From CALCCV01 sp964388665 (GTDB lineage: Bacteria; Bdellovibrionota; Bdellovibrionia; Bdellovibrionales; Bdellovibrionaceae), in assembly GCA_964388665.1 (NCBI GenBank), contig CAYMBJ010000095.1, positions 1 through 12,956 on the forward strand: a stretch of 12,956 nt of DNA. The letters run 5' to 3'. This document shows, piece by piece, positions 1 to 5,991 of the stretch. The position numbers were made by a program, and so were the translations under genes. The notes below the pieces were generated by a model, which was given only the letters and a program-made list of their open reading frames with translations, did no database searches and had not been told where the DNA came from. Every line of letters begins with the position of its first letter. Within the stretch, counting starts at the first letter, position 1.

Positions 1-51
1 GGGTGGTCAAATGTGGTGAAACCGGGGTGGTCAGATCGGTGAAATCGGACA
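1..51. mobile_element. Probable end of an IS21-family insertion sequence
   Basis: Two tandem units of about 24 bp start at 1 and 25. Both begin GGGTGGTCA and both contain a GGTGAAA core followed by a C/G-rich end (ACCG, then ATCGG). Repeated GGTGGTCA...GAAA units are what I remember from the ends of IS21-family (istA/istB) elements, which also finish in CA; a CA falls at 50-51. No istA or istB coding sequence is in the window, so the element would lie to the left. The assignment rests on recall of terminal-repeat style, not on a match. It could instead be a local tandem repeat. If it is an IS end, the element stops just before the lipoprotein gene that follows. Confidence 0.35.
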
Positions 52-85
52 TTCAAATGCATTTTTACTATTAAGCCTGTTTTTT

Positions 86-478
86 TTGGCCCTAGCTCTA
101 TTGTCGTCATGTGCCACTACAAACGGGTTCAATACAGCTGAACATCAGAAAGCTGCACATTCTGACACATTGTTTGAAGGAATAGACGGCGAAGCCGTTC
201 GCAAAGCTATGAGAGCCAATGTCGCGAAAATTCAAAAATGCTACTTGGCGGAAATTCACAAGCATAGAACAGATGAAGCTGCGCTATCAGGAAAACTTGT
301 GATTGAATGGAATATAGAAACTGATGGGTTACCTCGAAATGTTCAGATTCGATCCTCCACCATAAATAATACCAGGATGGAAAACTGCATCGTGACTGTC
401 ATTGCTAAAATTGCCTTTCCTTCGCCCAAAGAGAATACGATTGCCACGATTCGCTACCCCTTCTTTTTTAGACCATAG
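86..478 (+). CDS. Small lipoprotein with AgmX/PglI-type C-terminal domain; 5' end damaged or misread
   Basis: The C-terminal ~95 residues fit the AgmX/PglI (TonB-C-like) pattern known from myxobacteria and relatives: an amphipathic helix ending K-C-Y (C52), S-G-K-L-V-I-E-W then a Gly-containing turn, 'RSST', a second Cys (C101) and a closing F-P-S-P...YPFFF. Such domains occur in envelope and gliding-associated proteins; their role is unknown. The N-terminal part holds a lipobox (LLSSC), but the TTG at 86 leaves only eight residues before the Cys. The open frame runs back to 20 and supplies a hydrophobic stretch from 62 (F-L-L-L-S-L-F-F), yet it has no ATG. An ATG at 57 is one base out of frame and hits TAA at 72. 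One extra T in the T5 run (62-66) would give M-H-F-L-L-L-S-L-F-F-L-A-L-A-L-L-S-S-C, a textbook lipoprotein signal. So the gene is probably real, with a true or artefactual frameshift. It converges on the methyltransferase gene. Confidence 0.6.
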   Translation: MALALLSSCATTNGFNTAEHQKAAHSDTLFEGIDGEAVRKAMRANVAKIQKCYLAEIHKHRTDEAALSGKLVIEWNIETDGLPRNVQIRSSTINNTRMENCIVTVIAKIAFPSPKENTIATIRYPFFFRP

Positions 479-481
479 TTT

Positions 482-500
482 TGACAAAATGCTTTTGCCA
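482..500. terminator. Short hairpin between convergent genes
   Basis: TGACAAAA (482-489), loop TGC, then TTTTGCCA (493-500) pair in seven of eight positions. It lies four bases after the lipoprotein stop and 39 bases from the methyltransferase stop, where terminators for both strands would be expected. No T-tract follows on the plus strand, so it is at best a weak terminator. Confidence 0.25.
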
Positions 501-538
501 CAGCCTCGGTTCCCTTTGGTATCATGATTTAAACATGG

Positions 539-1324
539 TCAACTCATTTGCGCAGTGGCTTCTTCCCTTTTTCCCCAAAGAAGTATCCGCTTAAAGGTGT
601 AAAAGTAAAATCCCTCGCCGATTTCTGCAATCAGTTCACGCTCATAGGATTTCAAGAATTGGGTGAATTGAGTCTGATTCAGTTTTGATTCATATCCTCT
701 AAGTAGTGTGCCCTTTGTCCATTCGATGACGTCATAGCCAGAGTTCATCGGATGGCCGTAAACTTCGATTCTTGCTATTTGGGACTCAAATCCATTACTA
801 AACAGAATCTCTGCATATCTCTCCAAGGAAAGAGTGGAGCGCTGGGTTTCCTGACTAAAGACCCCCGGGAAGAGCCTCTTTGCAATTCGATCTGCAATCC
901 TGTGCGAGGGATGCTCAAAGTTGCAAGGGACTTGAATGGCCACTTGTCCATCTGCAGTCACCCAACTCAGGATTTTGGGCAAGAGAACCTCGTGATTTGG
1001 CAACCATTGAAGAGCGGCATTAGAAACGATGAGATCGAATTTGGTATTTGGCTCGTATTTTGAAATATCAAATAGCTGAAAATTGAGCCTATGAGAAGTA
1101 AATTTACCTGACTTTGAAAGCATCTGTGGAGAGGAATCAATGCCGAGCAAGTTTTCTGGTCTCAAATTATCGAAAAGCACCTTAGTCAGCTCGCCGGTCC
1201 CGCAGCCTAAGTCGACAGCCTTACCTATTGGCCTTTTTTCAATCAACTTCATCAGGTCATAAAAGGGTTTGGCTCTTTGAGCCTTAAATCTTTCGTATTG
1301 GTCTGGATTCCAAGTAGCATTCAT
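539..1324 (-). CDS. tam: Tam-like SAM-dependent methyltransferase (trans-aconitate methyltransferase family)
   Basis: This 261-residue cytoplasmic enzyme closely follows E. coli Tam (252 aa), which methylates trans-aconitate with S-adenosylmethionine. Tam-like landmarks: N-terminal W-N-P-x-x-Y (5-10), SAM motif I VDLGCGTGE (37-45), the acidic G-I-D-S-S-P (61-66), and SNAALQWLPN (101-110), matching the Tam 'NASLQWLPDH' segment; a QVP strand follows near 130. Start: an ATG further upstream (at 1372) is open, but the ATG at 1324 has AAGGAGG four bases before it and yields the Tam-like N-terminus, so 1324 is preferred. The gene is divergent from the LysR-type regulator, with a dyad between them, so that regulator probably controls it. 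The substrate in this organism is inferred from similarity only; another small carboxylate is possible. Confidence 0.75.
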   Translation of the reverse strand: MNATWNPDQYERFKAQRAKPFYDLMKLIEKRPIGKAVDLGCGTGELTKVLFDNLRPENLLGIDSSPQMLSKSGKFTSHRLNFQLFDISKYEPNTKFDLIVSNAALQWLPNHEVLLPKILSWVTADGQVAIQVPCNFEHPSHRIADRIAKRLFPGVFSQETQRSTLSLERYAEILFSNGFESQIARIEVYGHPMNSGYDVIEWTKGTLLRGYESKLNQTQFTQFLKSYERELIAEIGEGFYFYTFKRILLWGKREEATAQMS

Positions 1325-1374
1325 ATCGCCTCCTTGATCGTCATACTCGCTCAACTCCATTAAAGAAACCATTG

Positions 1375-1402
1375 AATACTATTAATTTAATATAGTAGTA
1401 TT
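1375..1402. promoter_or_regulatory. AT-rich dyad between tam and the LysR gene (likely operator)
   Basis: Two nested inverted repeats: AATACTA (1375-1381) with TAGTATT (1396-1402), and TACTAT (1377-1382) with ATAGTA (1392-1397) across 9 bp. It ends seven bases before the LysR start codon and lies about 50 bp from the tam start. LysR-type regulators usually bind AT-rich dyads in the divergent intergenic region and control both themselves and the neighbour. The sequence shows the dyad; the binding protein is inferred from position. Confidence 0.5.
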
Positions 1403-1408
1403 AGGAAT

Positions 1409-2254
1409 ATGTTAGATGAACTCAGAGCCCTCATTGCCCTTGAATCGACAGGCACTATCAGTAAAGCCGCTGTTCAGCTGAGATTGACTCAATCCGCAAT
1501 TAGCAAACGCATTCAAGCCCTTGAATATGAAGTGGGATACAAAGTTACGGAACCTGATGGACGAAAATTAAGACTCACTTCACAAGGTTTGCAATTGCTC
1601 GCTAAGGCGAAAACCTTGGTTCTCGAAATCGAAAGTTTAAAGGATCTTAAGGAAGCCGCACCCACAAGATCAATGACAATTGGAATATCAGACTCCATCG
1701 CAAGCTCTTGGGGGCCAAAACTTATCAAGAAAGCGCTGAAAACCTGCGAAGGACTCCACCTTGAGCTCCATGTCCATCGCAGCACAATGGTTCTTGAACA
1801 GCTTCGCTCCGGAAAATATGAGCTGGGAATCATTACTGGACGCCAACAAGGAACAGATTTAGTTTGGAATCTGCTAGTTGAAGAGCCAATGGTGCTAGTT
1901 GGTCAGAAAGAATCTTCCAGGGGAGCCGAAACTATACTTACGATTGAGACCAACTCTGCAACCTGGAAGGAAATTGGTAGACTGATTTTGGAACATCAAA
2001 AGTTCAAAGGTAAAAAGTTTGTTTATCTTGAATCATTCTCTGCCGCGATTCAAATGGCAAAAGCGGGCTTTGGTCAAGCGCTCGTACCACTGGGGCTTGC
2101 TAAAATTCTTGGTTTTAAGCACAACGAAATGGTGATTCCATCTGGTAACATCAAACGTCAGGTCCACTTTGTGTCACGAAAGTCCCTAGCTGGCATCCCA
2201 TGCGTTCAGAATTTTTCTGTAGCCATGACTGATCTCTCCTCAACAATGCTATAA
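1409..2254 (+). CDS. LysR-family transcriptional regulator
   Basis: The 281-residue protein starts with the canonical LysR winged helix-turn-helix: L-D-E-L-R-A-L-I-A-L, then 'GTISKAAVQLRLTQSAISKRI' across residues 15-35 (recognition helix TQSAISKRI), L-E-Y-E-V-G, and the wing R-K-L-R-L-T-S-Q-G (52-60). A linker helix follows (about 60-80) and then a periplasmic-binding-protein-like effector domain (about 88-275) with the usual 'SGKYELGI' segment near 135. It is slightly shorter than typical family members (~300). The start is an ATG with AGGA close upstream. It is divergent from tam, so the effector may be the Tam substrate or a related metabolite; nothing in the sequence identifies it. A hairpin overlaps the stop codon. 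Confidence 0.9.
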   Translation: MLDELRALIALESTGTISKAAVQLRLTQSAISKRIQALEYEVGYKVTEPDGRKLRLTSQGLQLLAKAKTLVLEIESLKDLKEAAPTRSMTIGISDSIASSWGPKLIKKALKTCEGLHLELHVHRSTMVLEQLRSGKYELGIITGRQQGTDLVWNLLVEEPMVLVGQKESSRGAETILTIETNSATWKEIGRLILEHQKFKGKKFVYLESFSAAIQMAKAGFGQALVPLGLAKILGFKHNEMVIPSGNIKRQVHFVSRKSLAGIPCVQNFSVAMTDLSSTML

Positions 2255-2264
2255 AGCATGTTTT
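2242..2264 (+). terminator. Weak hairpin at the end of the LysR gene
   Basis: ATGCT (2246-2250) pairs with AGCAT (2255-2259) around an ATAA loop that contains the stop codon. Three further pairs (AAC with GTT) form across a one-base bulge, and four Ts follow at 2261-2264. This is a compact but weak intrinsic-terminator shape. Confidence 0.3.
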
Positions 2265-2268
2265 GACC

Positions 2269-2309
2269 ACTAGCCTCAATTCGACAATAATTTTTGTAGC
2301 CAAGCGCGC
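2269..2309. repeat. Interspersed repeat, copy 1
   Basis: Ungapped match to 12892-12932: the first 28 bp (2269-2296, starting ACTAGCCTC and ending CGACAATAATTTTTG) agree at 26 positions, and the similarity runs on less strictly to CGCGC at 2305-2309 (34 of 41 overall by my count). Both copies have the same orientation and sit directly downstream of a plus-strand gene. Read on the minus strand, both copies contain codons for Q-K-L-L-S followed by a stop within a few codons. The class of repeat is not one I recognise. Confidence 0.7.
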
Positions 2310-2405
2310 TTGCTGCACTCGGCTGCCATCCTTGGAACAACCCTACTCTATGCACTGTCTAAGATTTTTACACGATTTTTTTTCTATTAAAATGAATTTT
2401 AAGGA

Positions 2406-2470
2406 GAATTGGGCGAATTTGTGATAAACACCAGTTCATAATAATAAGGCCCAAAAACCAATCCCAATTC
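2406..2470. repeat. Perfect 8-bp inverted repeat in the leader of the 133-aa gene
   Basis: GAATTGGG (2406-2413) is repeated inverted as CCCAATTC (2463-2470), 49 bp apart. The right arm ends immediately before the ribosome binding site GGAGAAG (2471-2477). If transcription began upstream of 2406 the arms could pair and affect translation; if it begins at the promoter proposed at 2419-2447 the left arm would not be transcribed and the repeat would have to act as DNA. Confidence 0.35.
2419..2447 (+). promoter_or_regulatory. Candidate sigma70-type promoter for the 133-aa secreted protein
   Basis: TTGTGA (2419-2424) and TAATAA (2442-2447) are separated by 17 bp, 37 bases before the ATG at 2484. 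Both hexamers deviate from consensus. An alternative pair, TTTACA (2367-2372) and TAAAAT (2388-2393), has a short 15-bp spacer. Confidence 0.3.
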
Positions 2471-2483
2471 GGAGAAGTAGTTT

Positions 2484-2885
2484 ATGAAAAATTCCAGTTT
2501 AGCACTTTTAGTAATGACGATAGTGACGAGCACTCAGGCGTTTGCTCTTTCTTACGATTGCGAAGTAAATCAAGATTCCGACGCCTATTCTCGCGTCACT
2601 TTAACAGATGATGGTGATTTGCAGGTTCAATTTCATGAATATTTTGCTGAAGTACCGGCAAAAAGCGTGACCACCCAGATTTCCACCGATTACGAAAATA
2701 TTGTGGATACCCATCTAACAATTGCGAACAATGTTAGCGCAAAATATTCAGTTGAGGGTGAAACCGGGGAAGCGCTGGCGACTGCACTTTTTGTTTATAA
2801 TCCAAGACAAAAAGCAGGCCGGTTAACATTCATTCAAAACAATCGCACATTCGCCCGCAACACACTCTTCACTAGCTGCAAATAA
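2484..2885 (+). CDS. Small secreted protein of unknown function
   Basis: I do not recognise a family. The 133-residue product has a clear Sec signal peptide (M-K-N-S-S, hydrophobic 6-14, cleavage probably after A-F-A at 21) and a mature part of about 112 residues. It looks beta-rich: alternating hydrophobic stretches such as 'SRVTLTDDGDLQVQFHEY' and 'KAGRLTFIQNNRTFA'. The only two cysteines of the mature protein are near its ends (C26 and C132), which suggests one disulfide closing the fold in the periplasm or outside the cell. The start is firm: ATG with GGAGAAG six bases upstream. It is followed 186 bases later by the repeat protein on the same strand; a joint function is possible but unproven. 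Confidence 0.75.
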   Translation: MKNSSLALLVMTIVTSTQAFALSYDCEVNQDSDAYSRVTLTDDGDLQVQFHEYFAEVPAKSVTTQISTDYENIVDTHLTIANNVSAKYSVEGETGEALATALFVYNPRQKAGRLTFIQNNRTFARNTLFTSCK

Positions 2886-3071
2886 AAAAGGAAGTCGACG
2901 CCTTATAGGCAAGGCAGCATGTATGTGCCGCCATGCAACCTGGTGTTCGCGGCTAGAACTGCTTGGTATAGTATTTGCTTCTATCTCCTCATGCGGATTT
3001 TTGAACCCAGAACGACACCAGTAGTTCAAGGTCTAAAAAATCACAAGCTGTCACTTTGTAATGGGGGATAT

Positions 3072-3941
3072 ATGAAGGCATTGTGTGCTCTGGTTCTATT
3101 CACTTTATTTCTTGGCCCAGGTGTCGCATTTGCCTGTGATAACTATCGATTAAAGCAAGTCTTAGAGGCTGGCGGTGAAGTTGTCATCGACAACAGCTGC
3201 TCCAGCTACGAAGCTCGTCAGCTGGCAAAAACGGGTCGTGAGCGATTGACCGTCGTCCTTGCAGGGTTTTCCGCCTATGATGCCAAACAGATTGCCGCTG
3301 AAGGCGCTTCACTGACCTCAACCGCTAGCGACTACTCTACCTATGACCTTCGCCAGATCGCAAGAATAGCCAAACATCGTCTGTCCGTCGACATTGTTGG
3401 CTTTTCCACCTATGATGCGCGTCTAGTCGTGGCCGAAGGATTGAACTTTTACTCTGACAAGAATTTTTCCACCTATGATACTCGACAAATTTGTGAAGAG
3501 CTAGTGAGTCCTGCGCGGGGCTATGTTTATAGTGAAGGGTTCTCGGCCTATGATTTGCGTCAGATCACTTTGGCTGGCTGCGAGATTATTTACAATGGCG
3601 ACCCTTCAGAATTATCCTATTATGAAGCTCGGCGAATTCTGGAAGATGGCGGAAGTTTAGAAATTCGCAATCAATACAGCACCTATGAAACTCGACAGCT
3701 GGCTGAAATTGGCCGCAACCGCCTGACAGTTCATCTTCAAAACTTTTCGGCGTATGAAGCTGGTCAAATCGCGAGCGCTGGCACAAACTTCTATCTAGAC
3801 AATACTTTTTCGATCTATGAGGTCCGTCAAATCTGTACGAAGCGAAGCGCTCTCGCCGTTGGAAAGGTGCACGGATCGGGGTTTTCTGACTACGAACTTC
3901 GTCAAATACAAGAAACCGGCTGCGTTGTCTTATTGCCATAA
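3072..3941 (+). CDS. Secreted protein made of twelve ~23-residue S-x-Y-[DE]-x-R-Q-[IL] repeats
   Basis: The 289-residue product has a Sec signal (M-K-A-L-C-A-L-V-L-F-T-L-F-L, cleavage after A-F-A at 21) and, from residue 25 to the end, twelve repeats with Tyr at 25, 46, 69, 91, 114, 135, 160, 184, 205, 228, 249 and 274. Each unit reads [FYL]-S-x-Y-[DE]-x-R-Q-[IL]-x-x-x-G followed by a short beta-like stretch such as L-T-V-V-L. The helix-plus-strand alternation suggests an alpha/beta solenoid, as in leucine-rich-repeat-like folds (inference). Six mature cysteines (22, 43, 141, 170, 255, 284) fall in adjacent-repeat pairs. The frame is open further upstream (ATG at 2919), but the signal peptide and GGGG just upstream place the start at 3072. 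A second Cys-rich or enzymatic domain is absent. Solenoids of this kind typically bind ligands or partners; the partner is unknown. The yejM-like gene follows after 62 bases. Confidence 0.8.
   Translation: MKALCALVLFTLFLGPGVAFACDNYRLKQVLEAGGEVVIDNSCSSYEARQLAKTGRERLTVVLAGFSAYDAKQIAAEGASLTSTASDYSTYDLRQIARIAKHRLSVDIVGFSTYDARLVVAEGLNFYSDKNFSTYDTRQICEELVSPARGYVYSEGFSAYDLRQITLAGCEIIYNGDPSELSYYEARRILEDGGSLEIRNQYSTYETRQLAEIGRNRLTVHLQNFSAYEAGQIASAGTNFYLDNTFSIYEVRQICTKRSALAVGKVHGSGFSDYELRQIQETGCVVLLP
3144..3938 (+). repeat. Coding repeat array with an a-b-c-d-e higher-order pattern
   Basis: The units fall into five types by length and sequence. Type a (Tyr 25, 184) has L-E-x-G-G; type b (46, 91, 205) has R-x-R-L-[TS]-V; type c (69, 114, 228) has A-x-x-G-x-N-F-Y; type d (135, 249) has R-Q-I-C and a G-[SE]-G end; type e (160, 274) has [AT]-G-C. 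In order the array reads a-b-c, b-c-d-e, a-b-c-d-e. Tyr-to-Tyr spacings repeat accordingly (21, 23, 21, 25, 24). This points to duplication of multi-unit blocks rather than single repeats. Confidence 0.75.
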
Positions 3942-4003
3942 GTGGCTGCGAAGCGCAATGGCATCACAAAGTGGCATAGGAGCAACACCTACTTGGTTCT
4001 AAA

Positions 4004-5974
4004 GTGTCTCAGACTCAGCCTTTCGACTCTAAAAATAAATTCAAGGTTCTAGCAAGGCGGTGTTTAGGTTACATCGGCTCTATGGAAGCAAACTTACAGA
4101 ACAAAAACAGATCTGTGTGGATTTTTTTGTGGATTTTGTCCGCAGGTCTGAGTTTTCGCTACTATCTATCGGCAGATGTCAGCGACGTTGGTGGCCTGCT
4201 CGTCCTTGGCTTTTTGGTGGTCTATTCGATTGGGCATTTTTGGGCACTCCAATGGATTTTTCGGGCAATGAGCTGGCCCCTTGGTCAACTCAATCCGAGG
4301 TGGACAAGCTACTTATTGCCCGTGCTCTTGGTGACATTGATTGTGGATCAAGAGGTTTACCGGCGCTTTCATTTTCACCTTAATCTTTTGGCCTTTCGAT
4401 ATTTGCTCTTTGGACAGGGACAAGTCATTTCCTTTGAGGTTTGGGATTGGATAAAATTTGCCTCTGTTTGTGCATCGAGTGTGGGCCTTTTGTATTTAGC
4501 AAAGCGAAGTGTATCGTTTTCACCAGGACTGCAGAGAAAAATTCAATATTTTGGTGCGGCAGCCTTTGTCTCTTCACATCTTCTGCATTCCTATTTTGAT
4601 GCGACCTTTTTTTCGCCAATCACGTACCCTGCTCTTGAGCTTCCTTTTGCGGCTCCTTTAAAGACTCCTGATATTTATGAAAAATTTGCGTGGTTCGATA
4701 AAGAAAAGTACAAACACAAAGCCCTCTTATTTAGGACTTCTGCAGGTCAGAATCTGTACTATCCAAGACGAGCGACAAGTTGCGATTTGAGTCCTCATAC
4801 AAAACTGAATTTGATATATATTGTCCTAGACTCAGTAAGAAAAGACGCACTTACAGAGGACATTTCACCAAACATCGAGAGGTTTTTTTCTAAGGGACTG
4901 AGCCTGTCAAAACATTTCTCCGGAAGCAATGAAACACGCGGAGGAATTTTTAGCCTGTTCTACTCGATTCCCGCGTCCTACTTTGACGACTTCAAGAATC
5001 AAAAAAAAGGTCCCATCTTAATAGAGAGTTTACAACAGGCCGACTATCACTTGAGTCTTTTTTCAAGCGCTCCTCTCACCATGCCAGAATTTGACCAAAC
5101 AGTTTTTTCAGGAGTTCGGAATCTGAGAACACATTCAAAAGCCAAAATGGCCGCAGATCGAGATCAAGAGGCCGTGGCCGGGCTGCTGGCGGATCTAGAT
5201 ACTCATCTAGATGGTCATAAGGATCAACCCTTTTTTGGATTTTTGTTTTTGGACTCAGCCCATGAGTACGATTTGCCAGGCAACTTCCCTCAGAAATTTT
5301 TGCCCTCCTCTGCAGCGATTACTCGCTCGGGCTTAAAGAGTCATGACGAACTTGTTCAAATTCAAAATCGATATAAAAACTCAATTCACTACATGGACAG
5401 TCTACTGAAGCAGGTGTTTGACTATCTTCAAGCGCAAGGTCTCACACAAAACACCATCGTACTTCTGACTTCCGATCATGGTGAGGAGTTTGATGATCTC
5501 AATTTGCGCTACTGGGGTCACAACTCTAACTTTTCAAGTTTTCAGACCCAGGTCCCATTGATGATTCGAATTCCGCCAAGCCTACAGGCAAAGGTTCAAT
5601 TGACCAGTGCAAGCCAAGAGCGCACCTCTCACTACGATGTAGCGCCCTCGGTCTTGCATCTATTGGGTTGCCCGCAAGATCCGAGAAATATATCAAGTGG
5701 ACGGGATCTCTTTGAACCGAAGAATGGAGTCAAAGCAATACCAGTCCAATCAACAGCCGAACGAGAACCTTGGATTCTGCAGGGGACTCTCAATCGCTTT
5801 GCGATTTCAGGCAAGGATTCTATTGTTGTTCTTGAACCCAGTGGCGACTACAAAACCCTCAACTCTCAGTATAGAGACATCCCCTCATCTCAGATTCCAT
5901 GGCCACAGGTCTACGCAGCGTGGGCCGAGCGTTGGAGATTCTTTCAGACGCCTAAGATTGGTAGTTCCGATTAA
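4004..5974 (+). CDS. yejM: YejM/PbgA (LapC)-like inner-membrane protein with sulfatase-fold periplasmic domain
   Basis: About 656 residues from the GTG: transmembrane helices in roughly the first 200 residues (e.g. 38-55, 63-80, 101-115, 148-166, 180-196), then a periplasmic alkaline-phosphatase/sulfatase-like domain (about 266-560). Long segments follow E. coli YejM: DQEVYRRFHFHLN (115-127), SHLLHSYFDATFFSPIT (191-207), and T-R-G-G-I-F-S-L-F-Y (311-320). In E. coli YejM senses lipopolysaccharide and, through LapB, controls FtsH proteolysis of LpxC. Unlike E. coli YejM, this protein keeps residues that match the LtaS-type metal site: D276 (VLDS), T311 (SNET), D491-H492 (SDHGEE), plus W-G-H-N-S-N-F (504-510). 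It may thus be an enzyme. The start is uncertain: GTG 4004 lacks a good ribosome site, and ATG 4082 (residue 27) also leaves a short N-terminus before the first helix. It converges with the DUF1552 gene, 17 bases away. Confidence 0.8.
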   Translation: MSQTQPFDSKNKFKVLARRCLGYIGSMEANLQNKNRSVWIFLWILSAGLSFRYYLSADVSDVGGLLVLGFLVVYSIGHFWALQWIFRAMSWPLGQLNPRWTSYLLPVLLVTLIVDQEVYRRFHFHLNLLAFRYLLFGQGQVISFEVWDWIKFASVCASSVGLLYLAKRSVSFSPGLQRKIQYFGAAAFVSSHLLHSYFDATFFSPITYPALELPFAAPLKTPDIYEKFAWFDKEKYKHKALLFRTSAGQNLYYPRRATSCDLSPHTKLNLIYIVLDSVRKDALTEDISPNIERFFSKGLSLSKHFSGSNETRGGIFSLFYSIPASYFDDFKNQKKGPILIESLQQADYHLSLFSSAPLTMPEFDQTVFSGVRNLRTHSKAKMAADRDQEAVAGLLADLDTHLDGHKDQPFFGFLFLDSAHEYDLPGNFPQKFLPSSAAITRSGLKSHDELVQIQNRYKNSIHYMDSLLKQVFDYLQAQGLTQNTIVLLTSDHGEEFDDLNLRYWGHNSNFSSFQTQVPLMIRIPPSLQAKVQLTSASQERTSHYDVAPSVLHLLGCPQDPRNISSGRDLFEPKNGVKAIPVQSTAEREPWILQGTLNRFAISGKDSIVVLEPSGDYKTLNSQYRDIPSSQIPWPQVYAAWAERWRFFQTPKIGSSD

Positions 5975-5991
5975 AGCAGTCTGTGTGAGCA

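Noticed and set aside
752..1063. Plus-strand open frame of 103 codons
   Set aside because: It lies entirely antisense to the clear Tam-like gene, has no ribosome site I can see and no recognisable protein features.
1325..1372. Longer start for the methyltransferase at 1372
   Set aside because: The extra 16 residues do not resemble Tam, whereas the ATG at 1324 has AAGGAGG upstream.
2911..2935. Hairpin-like GC-rich stretch after the 133-aa gene as a terminator
   Set aside because: GCATG/CATGC and related arms exist, but the pairing is short or mismatched and no T-tract follows.
2919..3071. N-terminal extension of the repeat protein from ATG 2919
   Set aside because: It would bury a clear signal peptide 51 residues into the protein; ATG 3072 with GGGG upstream fits better.
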